34,101 nucleotides of DNA from Ruminococcus sp. UBA1394 (GTDB taxonomy: Bacteria; Bacillota; Clostridia; Oscillospirales; Ruminococcaceae), in NCBI GenBank assembly GCA_002305725.1, contig DBQM01000001.1, positions 1 through 34,101 on the forward strand. The letters are read 5' to 3'. Under the pieces are notes generated by a model. It saw only the letters and a program-made list of their open reading frames with translations, had not been told where the DNA came from and made no database searches. The first letter of the stretch is position 1. Every line of letters begins with the position of its first letter. The position numbers and the translations under genes are program-made. This document shows positions 24,042-32,709 of the stretch, in pieces.

Positions 24042-24068
24042 GGCGTTCATAAGAACGCCTCATTTTTT
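24040..24068 (+). terminator. terminator shared by the ATPase operon and the HD gene
   Basis: GAGGCGTTC (24040-24048) pairs perfectly with GAACGCCTC (24053-24061) around an ATAA loop and is followed by ATTTTTT. The left arm overlaps the stop codon of subunit D and the right arm the stop codon of the convergent HD-domain gene. The T run serves the plus strand best; the minus side has no clear T run. Confidence 0.85.
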
Positions 24069-24563
24069 GAATTTACTTTTAAGCTTTTGATATTTAGGAG
24101 CAATAACTTCGAGAATTGCACAATATTTGTCAACAAATACTATAACATAGCTTTCCTTATATTTCGGCACACGCCTGATTGCCATAGGCCACATATGCTT
24201 TTCAATTATGTCGCATTCAAGCGGGTCAACATAAAAATGCTCCCTTGCGTTTTCAACTGCTATTTCAGGATGCCTTGCACTATGGGATTTTTCGCCGTTT
24301 TCCTTTGAATAATCCTTTCTGTCGTAATAAAACATATCATGCAGAAGTCCTGCCCTTGCGGCTGAAACAGCATTCAGACGGAAAAACTTGCAGATAAGAT
24401 AATTATAGTATGCAACATTCAGACTGTGCTGAAGTCTTGTTGTATAGATATGGTGCTTAAAATTTGCAAGCTTCTGAATTTCCTCATTTTCAAATATATC
24501 AGAAATATAAGTGTAAAAAGGCAGTTCAAAAAGATTTTTCTTTGAACCGACAGCTTTTAACAT
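24060..24563 (-). CDS. HD-domain phosphohydrolase-like protein
   Basis: A 167-residue cytoplasmic protein of the HD superfamily. Metal-binding residues can be followed in order: the first His in RLQHSLNVAYYNYLICKFF, then the HD pair in AGLLHDMFYYDR, then HSARHPEIAVENA and IIEKHMWPM, and a late Asp in VIVFVDKYCAI. Such proteins hydrolyse phosphate esters or nucleotides; the substrate cannot be told from sequence. AGAGGTGATTC precedes the ATG at 24563, and it has its own promoter. Confidence 0.85.
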   Translation of the reverse strand: MLKAVGSKKNLFELPFYTYISDIFENEEIQKLANFKHHIYTTRLQHSLNVAYYNYLICKFFRLNAVSAARAGLLHDMFYYDRKDYSKENGEKSHSARHPEIAVENAREHFYVDPLECDIIEKHMWPMAIRRVPKYKESYVIVFVDKYCAILEVIAPKYQKLKSKFKK

Positions 24564-24596
24564 TGAATCACCTCTTCAGATTTTCCCCATAAGTAT

Positions 24597-24625
24597 ATTA
24601 TATGTCAAAGGGTATCTAAAGTCAA
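24597..24625 (-). promoter_or_regulatory. promoter of the HD-domain gene
   Basis: On the minus strand TTGACT (24620-24625) and TATAAT (24597-24602) are 17 bases apart. It lies in the 77-base gap after the GH5 gene, so the HD gene need not depend on the glycosidase operon. Confidence 0.75.
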
Positions 24626-24640
24626 GCAGAAAATTTTTCA

Positions 24641-25939
24641 TTATTTAGGCAGGAGGAACTTTGCAATGCCTATTACATCATAAAGGTCAACTTTTCCGTT
24701 TCGGTCGTAATCTGCAATGTCATACTGCTGTGAATCGAATGTTATCATTCCCATAATATATTTTGCGATAGTAATTGCATCATATAAATCAACAGTACCG
24801 TTTCCGCTGATATCTCCCTTTATAACTGTTGATGAAAGAATATTCTGGAAATCAGCTTTAAGCTGCTGGTCTTTCATTTTGCAGTCTGTACGGCTGTAAT
24901 GCAGGTCTGTAATATCCCATAAAACCGGACACATCTGACGGGAATAAGCAGCCTCGCAGACTGATTCAAGGAAAAGTCTGACAGAATCAGCTTCCTTATT
25001 TTTGGTAGGACAGCCGTATTCACCGATTATTACCGGTATTCCCTTGTCAATGAAGTTTGTTTTCATCATGTCCATGTACTTGTTAAGCTCTTTAAAATCA
25101 GCGTCAGTACCCCAGGTTGAACGGCATTGTCCCCAGCTTACGTCCTCTTCAAGGAGAGCAAAGGTGACAGGAGTGTAATAATGTACTGAAACTGCGCAGC
25201 GTCCGGCAGGGTCACTTGGCATTTTGAAAAGTGAATTGCAGGTTTTTGTGATATCAGTATTAACACCCGAAATAAGCAGATGACGCTTTGCATTGTTGCC
25301 GCCGGAGTTTCTTACTATGTCAACAAAAGTCTGATTTATCTCATTTACAAGGCTGTATGATTCCGACTGGCTGAGGCTGTCCCAGCCAAGTTCCTCGTTC
25401 TGTGATTCAAACATAAGATAGTCGCCGTAATCGGCAAAAGCATCTGAAAGCTGAGTCCAGATTGCTGTATATTTTTTCATGTTTTCAGTTTTGTCATCCG
25501 GAAAATTGTTTATCCAGCCGCTGTCCCAGTGAAGATTGACTATTGCGTACATTCCCGTATCAAGAGTCCAGTCAACAATGGTCTTTACTCTGTCAAGGTA
25601 GGACTGCTTTATTGTATAGTCATCACTCATCATGTTTGACCATGCAACAGGAATTCGCAGTACGCCGAAACCTTCGTCCGCATAGCCCTGAATGATATTC
25701 TGAGTTATGACAGGACTGCCCCATGCGGTTTCATAAGACCTGACTGTTTTGTTTATCCAGTCACCACAGGATTCAAAAGTGTTTCCAAGGTTGATACCCA
25801 GTCCCATTTCACGCACAAGCTGCATGGTTGAGATATTTCTCATTTCGCCGGTTTCAGACTCAGCTGACACCGGGAAAACCATCGCTGAAACACTGACTGT
25901 TACAGCACAGATTACAGATACGATTTTTTTAAAAAGCAT
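24641..25939 (-). CDS. secreted GH5 endoglycanase with C-terminal dockerin
   Basis: The 432-residue enzyme starts with a signal peptide (basic KK, hydrophobic core, cleavage probably after VSA near residue 26). The GH5 domain spans about 35-370. GLGINLGNTFE and GFGVLRIPVAW are typical of subfamily 4. The acid/base is Glu182 in ESQNEELGW, the nucleophile Glu307 in IIGEYG, with LHWD at 136-139 and HYY at 253-255. Subfamily 4 members act on beta-glucan, xyloglucan or mannan; the exact substrate is not determined. Residues about 375-430 form a type I dockerin with two calcium-binding repeats (GDISGNGTVDLYDAITIAKYI and DYDRNGKVDLYDVIGIAKFL), so the enzyme should join a cellulosome-type complex. 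It follows GH26 by 13 bases, with AAGGAG before the ATG. Confidence 0.95.
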   Translation of the reverse strand: MLFKKIVSVICAVTVSVSAMVFPVSAESETGEMRNISTMQLVREMGLGINLGNTFESCGDWINKTVRSYETAWGSPVITQNIIQGYADEGFGVLRIPVAWSNMMSDDYTIKQSYLDRVKTIVDWTLDTGMYAIVNLHWDSGWINNFPDDKTENMKKYTAIWTQLSDAFADYGDYLMFESQNEELGWDSLSQSESYSLVNEINQTFVDIVRNSGGNNAKRHLLISGVNTDITKTCNSLFKMPSDPAGRCAVSVHYYTPVTFALLEEDVSWGQCRSTWGTDADFKELNKYMDMMKTNFIDKGIPVIIGEYGCPTKNKEADSVRLFLESVCEAAYSRQMCPVLWDITDLHYSRTDCKMKDQQLKADFQNILSSTVIKGDISGNGTVDLYDAITIAKYIMGMITFDSQQYDIADYDRNGKVDLYDVIGIAKFLLPK

Positions 25940-25952
25940 TTTTTAACTCCTT

Positions 25953-27557
25953 TTACTCTCCGGAAAAGTTATCAAGCGTAAGAGCGTTTTCCGCATTATA
26001 CATCTTGATAAATTCCTCTTTTTTAGTGTATATCTCAGAAAGATTTCCCTTTGTATCGGTCAGATAGTCTCCGAACCAGAGTCCGAAAAACGACCACAAA
26101 GAATTATCCCTGCACATTTCATCTATGCCCGGAATAGAACTGCATTCGCTTATTGCAAGCAGTTTTCCGCCGTCTGTTATCTTTTTGAGCCACATATACT
26201 GCTCCGAACGGCTGCCGTATTCAATTTCAGGGGAGAGGTAAATGTCAATAGCGGCAATGTCATAGCGGTCGCTGTCAACAAGATATTCCTCGCTCTGTCC
26301 GTTCCATACCCAGATAAGATTATCAAGCTTGTGATACTCAGTCATTCTCTCATACATAAGGTTGTAAAGCCATTTGTAAGGCGCTGGACCGTCTTCGCCC
26401 CACCAGTACCAGCCGCCGCCTGCCTCATGCAGAGGACGCCATAAAACGGGAATCTCCTCATCAGCCAGTACAAGCAGAGAATTTGAAACAGCGTCAATAT
26501 CCTTTACCAGTTCAAGACATTCAAGTGTTATAATACCCTTTTCGTAAAGCTCCTCAATTTCAGATATCGGCATCTGTGCAATATCCTGCTTTGTCATTGC
26601 GGATTTAAGGCTGAAATCGTTATCCTTGCTGTAAACGGACGGATTTTTCTCGTCAGGAGCATTCCAGTACCACATAAATCCGACTATACCGCCCTTTTCA
26701 GCCCAGTCTATTGCAGCATTTATCTCGCTTTCCGAAGGCCTGTTGCTGTTTGAATATCCTCCGATATCTCCGAAACGTATTGCCGGATATTTTCCGGTTA
26801 CCTTGTGAATAAGTTCAAGCTCTTTGTTTTCATCACTTGACGCATACTGTCCGGTTATAATCTTTTTGCCGAAGCTTGCTTTCATAGCTTTCAGAAGAAT
26901 CTCAGCTTCTGTAGAGGCATTTTCGTTTACAGCCGACTCAGAAAGCTCAAATTCCGTATCGTAAACAGTTTCATTGTTGGTCACTTCGATATAATCAAAA
27001 TCAAAGTTGTCATCTCCGGATTTAATGGTGATTTTATTTTCACCCTGTTCCATGTAAATTCCATAAAAGGTGATTTTTGTAAAGTTGCTGTCGCCTTTTA
27101 TGGTGAAATCCTGAAGTCTTCTGCCGTTTACCGTAATATAATTGGTCACGTCTGTGTCTGCGGCAGCGCATAGTGTAATGTCATAGTGCTGGTTTTCGTC
27201 AAGTTCGACTGTAATGTCCATAAAATCGGCAGAACCGCCGTAAAATCCCGTTACATAACCAGTACCGGAAAATCCCTTGCGTTCCTCAGCAGTATAAAGA
27301 CTTCCGCCGAGTTTGCAGTCCTCAGCCTCAATTTTCGTATTTGCCTCAGCATTGACTATTTCCGGAACTTCGGCTACATATTCAGTATATGAAACTGTTT
27401 CTTCCTCAGTTTCATCTGTTTCTTTCCCGTTTCCGGACTCATCACTCCGGCTGTATTCATCAGACAGCGCAGTTCCGGGCAGCTCCTGAGAAATAGGTTC
27501 ACAGGCGGTCAGCAGCATGACTGCCGCAAGAATAACCGCCGTTTTAATTTTTTTCAT
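25953..27557 (-). CDS. GH26 beta-mannanase-like lipoprotein with CBM35-like module
   Basis: The 534-residue protein starts with a lipoprotein signal whose lipobox LLTAC places Cys19 as the lipid anchor, so it is probably tethered at the cell surface. An acidic linker (about 30-65) is followed by a CBM35-like carbohydrate-binding module (about 75-195, EAEDCKLGG through DFDYIEVTN). The GH26 barrel follows. The acid/base is Glu378 in WRPLHEAGGGWYWWG and the nucleophile Glu471 in AISECSSIPG. GH26 enzymes mostly cut beta-1,4-mannans, with some beta-1,3-xylanases and lichenases. It is the middle gene of the operon, ten bases after GH95. Confidence 0.93.
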   Translation of the reverse strand: MKKIKTAVILAAVMLLTACEPISQELPGTALSDEYSRSDESGNGKETDETEEETVSYTEYVAEVPEIVNAEANTKIEAEDCKLGGSLYTAEERKGFSGTGYVTGFYGGSADFMDITVELDENQHYDITLCAAADTDVTNYITVNGRRLQDFTIKGDSNFTKITFYGIYMEQGENKITIKSGDDNFDFDYIEVTNNETVYDTEFELSESAVNENASTEAEILLKAMKASFGKKIITGQYASSDENKELELIHKVTGKYPAIRFGDIGGYSNSNRPSESEINAAIDWAEKGGIVGFMWYWNAPDEKNPSVYSKDNDFSLKSAMTKQDIAQMPISEIEELYEKGIITLECLELVKDIDAVSNSLLVLADEEIPVLWRPLHEAGGGWYWWGEDGPAPYKWLYNLMYERMTEYHKLDNLIWVWNGQSEEYLVDSDRYDIAAIDIYLSPEIEYGSRSEQYMWLKKITDGGKLLAISECSSIPGIDEMCRDNSLWSFFGLWFGDYLTDTKGNLSEIYTKKEEFIKMYNAENALTLDNFSGE

Positions 27558-27567
27558 GATGATCTGT

Positions 27568-29880
27568 TTAACTCCTTATGATATACGTTTTGTCCTTTTC
27601 AGTATCAAAGGTAATAACATTTTCTGAAAGGCTGGAATTAACGTTTTCTCCGTCACAGCTTATGCTTACAACTGTGTTTGCTCTCAGACGGCAGGTCTGA
27701 CCGCAAAGCGACTTTATTTCAGCTGAAACAAGCTTTCCCTCTGCCCAGACTATGCTGACCTCAAAGCCGCCCTTTGCTTTAAGTCCGCTTATTTCTCCGC
27801 TTGCCCATTCCGAAGGCAGAGCAGGGAGAAGATTTATCTCACCGCTGTGACTTTGCAGCAGCGCCTCTGTAATACCCGACGCACCGCCGAAGTTTCCGTC
27901 AATCTGGAAAGGCGGGTGAGTGTCGAAAAGATTAGGATTTGTGGAGTACGCAAGGAGCTTCTGAAGATTTTCATAGACCATATCGCTGTCAAAAAGCCTT
28001 GCCCACATATTTGTTATCCATGCACGGCTCCAGCCTGTGTGACCGCCCCCGTGAACAAGACGGCGTATCAGCGTTGCCCTTGCGGCGTCAGCAAGACGGG
28101 GAGTTTTGTAAGGAGTGATAAGGTCGGCAGGGTGAAGTGCAAAAAGCTGTGAAATATGTCTGTGACCTATCTCAACCTCGTCATAGTCTACTGCCCATTC
28201 CTTTATCTGACCGTATTTTCCGATTTCCGGCTGCGGCAGTTTTTCAAGCATTTCCTCAAGCTTTTTCACAAAGGAATGATCCTTGTCAAGTATCTTTGCG
28301 GCTTTGATAACGTCATTGAAAAGAACGGTTATTATCTGACTGTCCATTGACGGTCCGGCGCAAAGACAACCCTTTACTCCGTTTTCAGTAAGATAGGTAT
28401 TTTCCGGCGAAACGGAAGGGCAGGTAATAAGCTGACCGTCCTTATTCTCGATAAGATAATCCGTGAAGAACAGAGCCGCCTCTTTCATGGTATCATATTC
28501 CGACTCTAAAAATTCCTTGTCGAGAGTATATTCATAATGTTCAAATATGTGCAGACACAGCCATGCCGCACCCATAGGCCATATAGTAGCCGGCATCCAC
28601 AGGTCCTGCGGAGCGGTATCTCCCCAGAGGTCAGTATTGTGATGGCATACAAATCCCTTGCAGCCGTACATTTCCTTTGCAGTTTCAGTACCGGAAACAC
28701 GCATTTTTTCAATAAGGTCAAAAAGCGGCAGGTGACATTCCGAAAGATTTCCGCTTTCAGCCATCCAGTAATTCATTTCCGTGTTGATGTTGATGGTGAA
28801 TCTTCCGCCCCATGCCGGCCACATATCCTGATTCCATATACCCTGGAGATTGAGCGGCAGACAGCCCGGACGGCTGCCGGAGATCATGAGATATCTTGCA
28901 TAGTTATAGTAAAGCACCATCAGACCGTTGTCGTGGATATGTCTGTCACATTCCTTGTCGTCAAAATCGTTTCCTCTCATTCGCAGGATTCGCTCGTCTG
29001 TAGGCAGGTCACAGCCGCCCTCGCTGTTGTCGCAGAGGGTGAATTTTACTCGTGAGTAAAGCTCTCTGTAATCACATTCATGGCGGTATCTCAGCTCGTC
29101 ATAGGTACATTCAGCGGCATAGTCAATGTCCATTATTGCCGCCTCTTCAAACGCTTCGCCTACATAATAGCTTGTTCTTGCGCTGAGAAGAAGTGTTACT
29201 GACGAGGCGTTTTCTATAATAAGGCGGTTTCCCTCTGTATAAATTTTTCCGTCCTCTGATATTGCTGAAAGTGCGGCGGCAAAGAAAATGCCGTCACGTC
29301 CTCCCGAACCGCCGGAATAGAGTATTACATTTTCCTTGACCGGACGGTTATCGTCATAGTAATCGTCACGTCCGTCAAGACCAGCTGAAAGGTTTACCGT
29401 ACCATTTTCAGTGGAAATGTGTACAGCAATAACGCTGTCCGGCTCTGAGGCAAAAACCTCACGTCTGAAAGCGGTCTCTCCGGCTGTAAATTCAGTAAAT
29501 GCCACAGCTGATTCAAGGTCAAGCCCACGCTTGTAGTTCTTTGCCTTTTGTCCGCTAAGGTCCATGGTTATGTCAAGGTCTCCAAGGGGCATATAATGAC
29601 GGCTGTTCGGATTGATACCCTGCATTTTTCTGAAAGCAAGTTCTTCCGCCTCCGGAATTTTCTCCTCCATTATCAGTTTTCTGATTGCGTCAAGTCCTTC
29701 TTTAGCGTCGGGATTATTTCTGTTTCTCTTGCCGCCTGACCATACGGAGTCCTCATTCAGCTGAATAAGCTCCTTATCCGGACGTCCGTAAACCATAGCG
29801 CCGATTCTTCCGTTTCCCACAGGCAGAGCGCTGTTGAAATCCTCTGCCGGCTGATTGTACCATAAAACTGATTCGTTCAT
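27568..29880 (-). CDS. GH95 alpha-L-fucosidase-type glycoside hydrolase
   Basis: The 770-residue protein matches family GH95 along its length. The N-terminal beta domain opens with WYNQPAEDFNSALPVGNGRIGAMVYGRPDKELIQLNEDSVWSGG. The alpha/alpha barrel contains GSRPGCLPLNLQGIWNQDMWPAWGGRFTININTEMNYW, WGDTAPQDLWMPATIWPMGAAWLC, and HTGWSRAWITNMWARLFD with FDTHPPFQIDGNFGG. GH95 enzymes remove alpha-1,2-linked L-fucose, or in some members L-galactose, by an inverting mechanism. There is no signal peptide, so it is probably cytoplasmic and acts on imported oligosaccharides. AGGAGG precedes the ATG. It is the first gene of the glycan operon. Confidence 0.95.
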   Translation of the reverse strand: MNESVLWYNQPAEDFNSALPVGNGRIGAMVYGRPDKELIQLNEDSVWSGGKRNRNNPDAKEGLDAIRKLIMEEKIPEAEELAFRKMQGINPNSRHYMPLGDLDITMDLSGQKAKNYKRGLDLESAVAFTEFTAGETAFRREVFASEPDSVIAVHISTENGTVNLSAGLDGRDDYYDDNRPVKENVILYSGGSGGRDGIFFAAALSAISEDGKIYTEGNRLIIENASSVTLLLSARTSYYVGEAFEEAAIMDIDYAAECTYDELRYRHECDYRELYSRVKFTLCDNSEGGCDLPTDERILRMRGNDFDDKECDRHIHDNGLMVLYYNYARYLMISGSRPGCLPLNLQGIWNQDMWPAWGGRFTININTEMNYWMAESGNLSECHLPLFDLIEKMRVSGTETAKEMYGCKGFVCHHNTDLWGDTAPQDLWMPATIWPMGAAWLCLHIFEHYEYTLDKEFLESEYDTMKEAALFFTDYLIENKDGQLITCPSVSPENTYLTENGVKGCLCAGPSMDSQIITVLFNDVIKAAKILDKDHSFVKKLEEMLEKLPQPEIGKYGQIKEWAVDYDEVEIGHRHISQLFALHPADLITPYKTPRLADAARATLIRRLVHGGGHTGWSRAWITNMWARLFDSDMVYENLQKLLAYSTNPNLFDTHPPFQIDGNFGGASGITEALLQSHSGEINLLPALPSEWASGEISGLKAKGGFEVSIVWAEGKLVSAEIKSLCGQTCRLRANTVVSISCDGENVNSSLSENVITFDTEKDKTYIIRS

Positions 29881-29932
29881 TCAGATGCCTCCTGACATTT
29901 TTCTCCTGTTGTTCTTCTTGTTATTCTTTATT

Positions 29933-29961
29933 ATTCTATCACATTTCTGTATTCAATGCAA
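29933..29961 (-). promoter_or_regulatory. promoter of the GH95-GH26-GH5 operon
   Basis: On the minus strand TTGCAT (29956-29961) and TAGAAT (29933-29938) are 17 bases apart, about 52 bases before the GH95 start codon. The -35 is imperfect, which would fit a regulated promoter. No operator was recognised. Confidence 0.6.
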
Positions 29962-30038
29962 TTAAATAACAGCTTTTTTTATATGATTTGTTTAATTTGA
30001 CTGATAATTCTTAAAATGACAGGCAATAATTTTAGGGG

Positions 30039-30067
30039 TTGCAAAAGAACTTTCATTGTGTTATACT
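30039..30067 (+). promoter_or_regulatory. promoter of the copper ATPase gene
   Basis: TTGCAA (30039-30044) and TATACT (30062-30067) are 17 bases apart on the plus strand. It is divergent from the glycosidase operon. Confidence 0.7.
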
Positions 30068-30069
30068 TT

Positions 30070-30120
30070 AAGTAAGCTTATGCTTACCTGACATAATTAG
30101 CGTAATAAAGCTAATACTAT
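30070..30120 (+). promoter_or_regulatory. two inverted repeats in the copA leader
   Basis: GTAAGC-TTAT-GCTTAC lies just after the -10 box, around the expected transcription start. ATTAGC and GCTAAT face each other a little further downstream. The first is well placed for a repressor operator. It does not match the CopY box (TACA and TGTA) that I would expect for copper control. Confidence 0.45.
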
Positions 30121-30145
30121 TGACAAAAAAGCGAGGACATCTGCA

Positions 30146-32350
30146 ATGGAAAAAACCTTTAAAATAACCGGCATGACCTGTTCTGCCTGTGCGGCGAGAG
30201 TAGAACGTGCAATGAAAAAGCTTGACGGTGTAAACGAGGCGGCAGTCAATTTTGCGGCAGAAAAGCTTTATATAACATACAATGAAGAGAATCTTTCTGA
30301 AGACAGCATTGTTTCAGCCATCAAAAAGGCAGGGTATGACATTGCCGCTCCGGACGCAAAGCCGGAAAAAACACCGTCTCAGCTGCTTTTCAGACGGTTT
30401 GTTATCTCACTTTGTTTCTGTGTACCGCTCCTTATAATAAGTATGGGACACATGGTCGGACTTCCTCTGCCGAAAATAATCGACCCCATGGAAAGTCCGC
30501 TGAATTTTGCGCTGATACAGCTGCTGCTTACAGTTCCGGTTATGCTGACGGGAATAAAGTTTTATATAACCGGTATCAAAAATCTTGTGCATTTAAGTCC
30601 GAATATGGACAGCCTTATTGCTGTGGGAACGCTTTCAGCCGTGGGTTACGGACTGTATGCGATATACATGATAATTCAGGGACACGAGCATTACTCAATG
30701 CACCTTTATTTTGAATCAGCGGCGGTAATTCTGACGCTTATCACTCTCGGAAAGTACCTTGAAGCAGTATCAAAAGGCAAGTCCTCACAGGCAATAAGGG
30801 AGCTTATGGAGCTTTCTCCGAAAATCGCAACAGTCAGACGTGGTTCAAAGGAATTGCAGGTAAAGTCCGAACTTGTGAGAATCGGTGATACAGTCATTGT
30901 CAAGCCGGGAGAACGTTTTCCGGTTGACGGTACTGTCACTCTGGGTTCTACCTCAGTTGACGAGTCAATGCTGACAGGTGAGAGTATGCCTGTGGAGAAA
31001 AATATCGGCGACAAGGTTATAGGTGCATCAATAAACAGGAACGGCTATGTTGAGTACACTGCTGAAAAAGTTGGGGAGGAAACGGCTCTTGCCCAGATTA
31101 TAAAGCTTGTGGAGGAGGCGCAGGGCAGAAAAGCGCCTATTGCAAGGCTTGCAGACGTTATTTCCGCATACTTTGTTCCGGCAGTCATAGCGCTTGCGGT
31201 AATAGCGGCAGTTGGCTGGAAAATTGCCGGAGAGTCAGCAAGCTTCTGCATGACTATTTTTGTTTCAGTTCTTGTAATAGCGTGTCCGTGTGCGCTGGGA
31301 CTTGCAACTCCTACAGCGATAATGGTGGCAACCGGACGTGGCGCTAAAATGGGTATACTGATAAAAGGCGGCGAAGTGCTGGAAACCGCCCATAAGATAC
31401 AGACAGCCGTTTTTGACAAAACCGGAACGATAACCGAGGGAATGCCGTCTGTAACCGATATAACACCGGTGGGAGATTTAAGCGAAAGGGAACTGCTTAC
31501 CCTTTGCGCCGCTGCTGAAAAACGGTCTGAACATCCTTTGGGTGAAAGCATTGTAAGAGAGGCTGAAAATCAGCAAATCAGACTTCCCGATGCTGAAAGC
31601 TTTGAGTATGTTTCGGGAATGGGCATTAAAGCAGTCATTTCCGGAAAGACTGTTCTTCTGGGCAACGGAAAGCTTTTGTCCGAAAACGGCGTTGATACAG
31701 CTGAACTTGCAAAGACTGCGGAGGAATATGCACAATCGGGAAAAACACCTGTGCTGTGCGCCTGTGACGGTAAGTCGGCCGGAGTTATTGCTGTTGCGGA
31801 CAAAATCAAAAGTGACAGCCGGAGCGCAGTTGAAAAGCTTGAAAAAAGCGGAATTGAATGTGTCATGCTGACAGGTGACAGCAAAAAAACTGCCGCCGCA
31901 ATTGCAGGTCAGGCAGGGATAAAAAATGTTGTTGCTGAGGTAATGCCGGAGGACAAGGCTGAGCAGATAAATAATATACAGGAAAAAGGTAGAGTTACTG
32001 CTATGGTGGGCGACGGAATAAACGACGCTCCCGCTCTTGCACAGTCTGATGTGGGAATTGCCATAGGAACTGGTACGGACGTTGCAATAGAAAGCGCTGA
32101 TATTGTGCTCATGAACGGAAGTCTGGAGGGAGTTGACACCGCTATACGGTTAAGCCGTGCGGCGATAAGGAATATTAAGCAGAATCTTTTCTGGGCGTTC
32201 GGATATAATGTGCTGGGGATACCCGTTGCTATGGGTCTGCTTCATATATTCGGCGGACCTCTGCTCAATCCTATGATTGCGGCAGCGGCAATGAGTTTAA
32301 GCTCTGTGTCGGTGCTTTCAAATGCGTTAAGGCTCAGAAAATTCAGATAA
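30146..32350 (+). CDS. copA: copper-exporting P1B-type ATPase
   Basis: The 734-residue membrane pump has one N-terminal heavy-metal domain with the GMTCSAC site (Cys12, Cys15). The transmembrane metal site is CPC at 380-382. The phosphorylated aspartate is Asp424 in DKTGT. TGES (about 277-280), the SEHPLG nucleotide-domain motif, and GDGINDAPALAQSDVGIAIGTGTDVAIESADIVL complete the cycle. The last helices carry GYNVLGIP and MSLSSVSVLSNALRLR, the Cu+-specific pattern of CopA. It should expel Cu+ from the cytoplasm. The GAGG ribosome binding site is weak. No copper chaperone or repressor gene is adjacent. Confidence 0.95.
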   Translation: MEKTFKITGMTCSACAARVERAMKKLDGVNEAAVNFAAEKLYITYNEENLSEDSIVSAIKKAGYDIAAPDAKPEKTPSQLLFRRFVISLCFCVPLLIISMGHMVGLPLPKIIDPMESPLNFALIQLLLTVPVMLTGIKFYITGIKNLVHLSPNMDSLIAVGTLSAVGYGLYAIYMIIQGHEHYSMHLYFESAAVILTLITLGKYLEAVSKGKSSQAIRELMELSPKIATVRRGSKELQVKSELVRIGDTVIVKPGERFPVDGTVTLGSTSVDESMLTGESMPVEKNIGDKVIGASINRNGYVEYTAEKVGEETALAQIIKLVEEAQGRKAPIARLADVISAYFVPAVIALAVIAAVGWKIAGESASFCMTIFVSVLVIACPCALGLATPTAIMVATGRGAKMGILIKGGEVLETAHKIQTAVFDKTGTITEGMPSVTDITPVGDLSERELLTLCAAAEKRSEHPLGESIVREAENQQIRLPDAESFEYVSGMGIKAVISGKTVLLGNGKLLSENGVDTAELAKTAEEYAQSGKTPVLCACDGKSAGVIAVADKIKSDSRSAVEKLEKSGIECVMLTGDSKKTAAAIAGQAGIKNVVAEVMPEDKAEQINNIQEKGRVTAMVGDGINDAPALAQSDVGIAIGTGTDVAIESADIVLMNGSLEGVDTAIRLSRAAIRNIKQNLFWAFGYNVLGIPVAMGLLHIFGGPLLNPMIAAAAMSLSSVSVLSNALRLRKFR

Positions 32351-32379
32351 AAAAGGGCGGTGCTGTGTGCAGTACCGCC
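32349..32379 (-). terminator. terminator after the YolD-like gene
   Basis: On the minus strand GGCGGTACTG pairs with CAGCACCGCC (one mismatch) around CACA and runs into C and TTTTTT. It lies in the 35-base convergent gap and may also slow plus-strand transcripts from copA, although the T run is on the minus side. Confidence 0.75.
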
Positions 32380-32385
32380 TTAAAA

Positions 32386-32709
32386 CTATCTTTCCTCAAA
32401 CCTCAGCTTTTCTCCGCTGATATCATATATATCATCAAAAAATATCTTAGTCTTTACAATTACAAGAAATCTGAAAACAAAATCAATTTCGGAAACAATG
32501 CCCTCTGTTGTTTTGTAAAAGCCGTCGCTGTAATGCACGACTTTTATCATCATTCCTCTTTCCGTCTGTCCCAGCATACATGAAATTTTTTCAGCGTCAT
32601 CATCGCTGGGTTCACGTTTTGGTACCCTTACAAGCTCCTGCTTTTCGACTATATCATAATACCCTTTAAGTGCGGCAAAGGGCATAAACTGTTTTGCTCT
32701 GTCAGCCAT
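32386..32709 (-). CDS. YolD-like family protein
   Basis: A 107-residue protein beginning MADRAKQFMPFAALKGYYDIV, the usual opening of YolD-like proteins in clostridia. They are encoded next to Y-family polymerases and are thought to play a part comparable to UmuD; the mechanism is not established. The rest has a beta-rich YolD fold pattern (GMMIKVVHYSDGFYKTTEGIVSEIDFVFRFLVI). AGGAGG precedes the ATG by five bases, and the gene overlaps the polymerase gene by eight bases. Confidence 0.85.
   Translation of the reverse strand: MADRAKQFMPFAALKGYYDIVEKQELVRVPKREPSDDDAEKISCMLGQTERGMMIKVVHYSDGFYKTTEGIVSEIDFVFRFLVIVKTKIFFDDIYDISGEKLRFEER

Noticed and set aside
28537..29055. 172-residue open frame on the plus strand
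   Set aside because: Antisense to the GH95 gene, with no ribosome binding site or recognisable domain.
31045..31551. 168-residue open frame on the minus strand
   Set aside because: Antisense to copA, with Ala/Ser/Ile-rich shadow-type composition.
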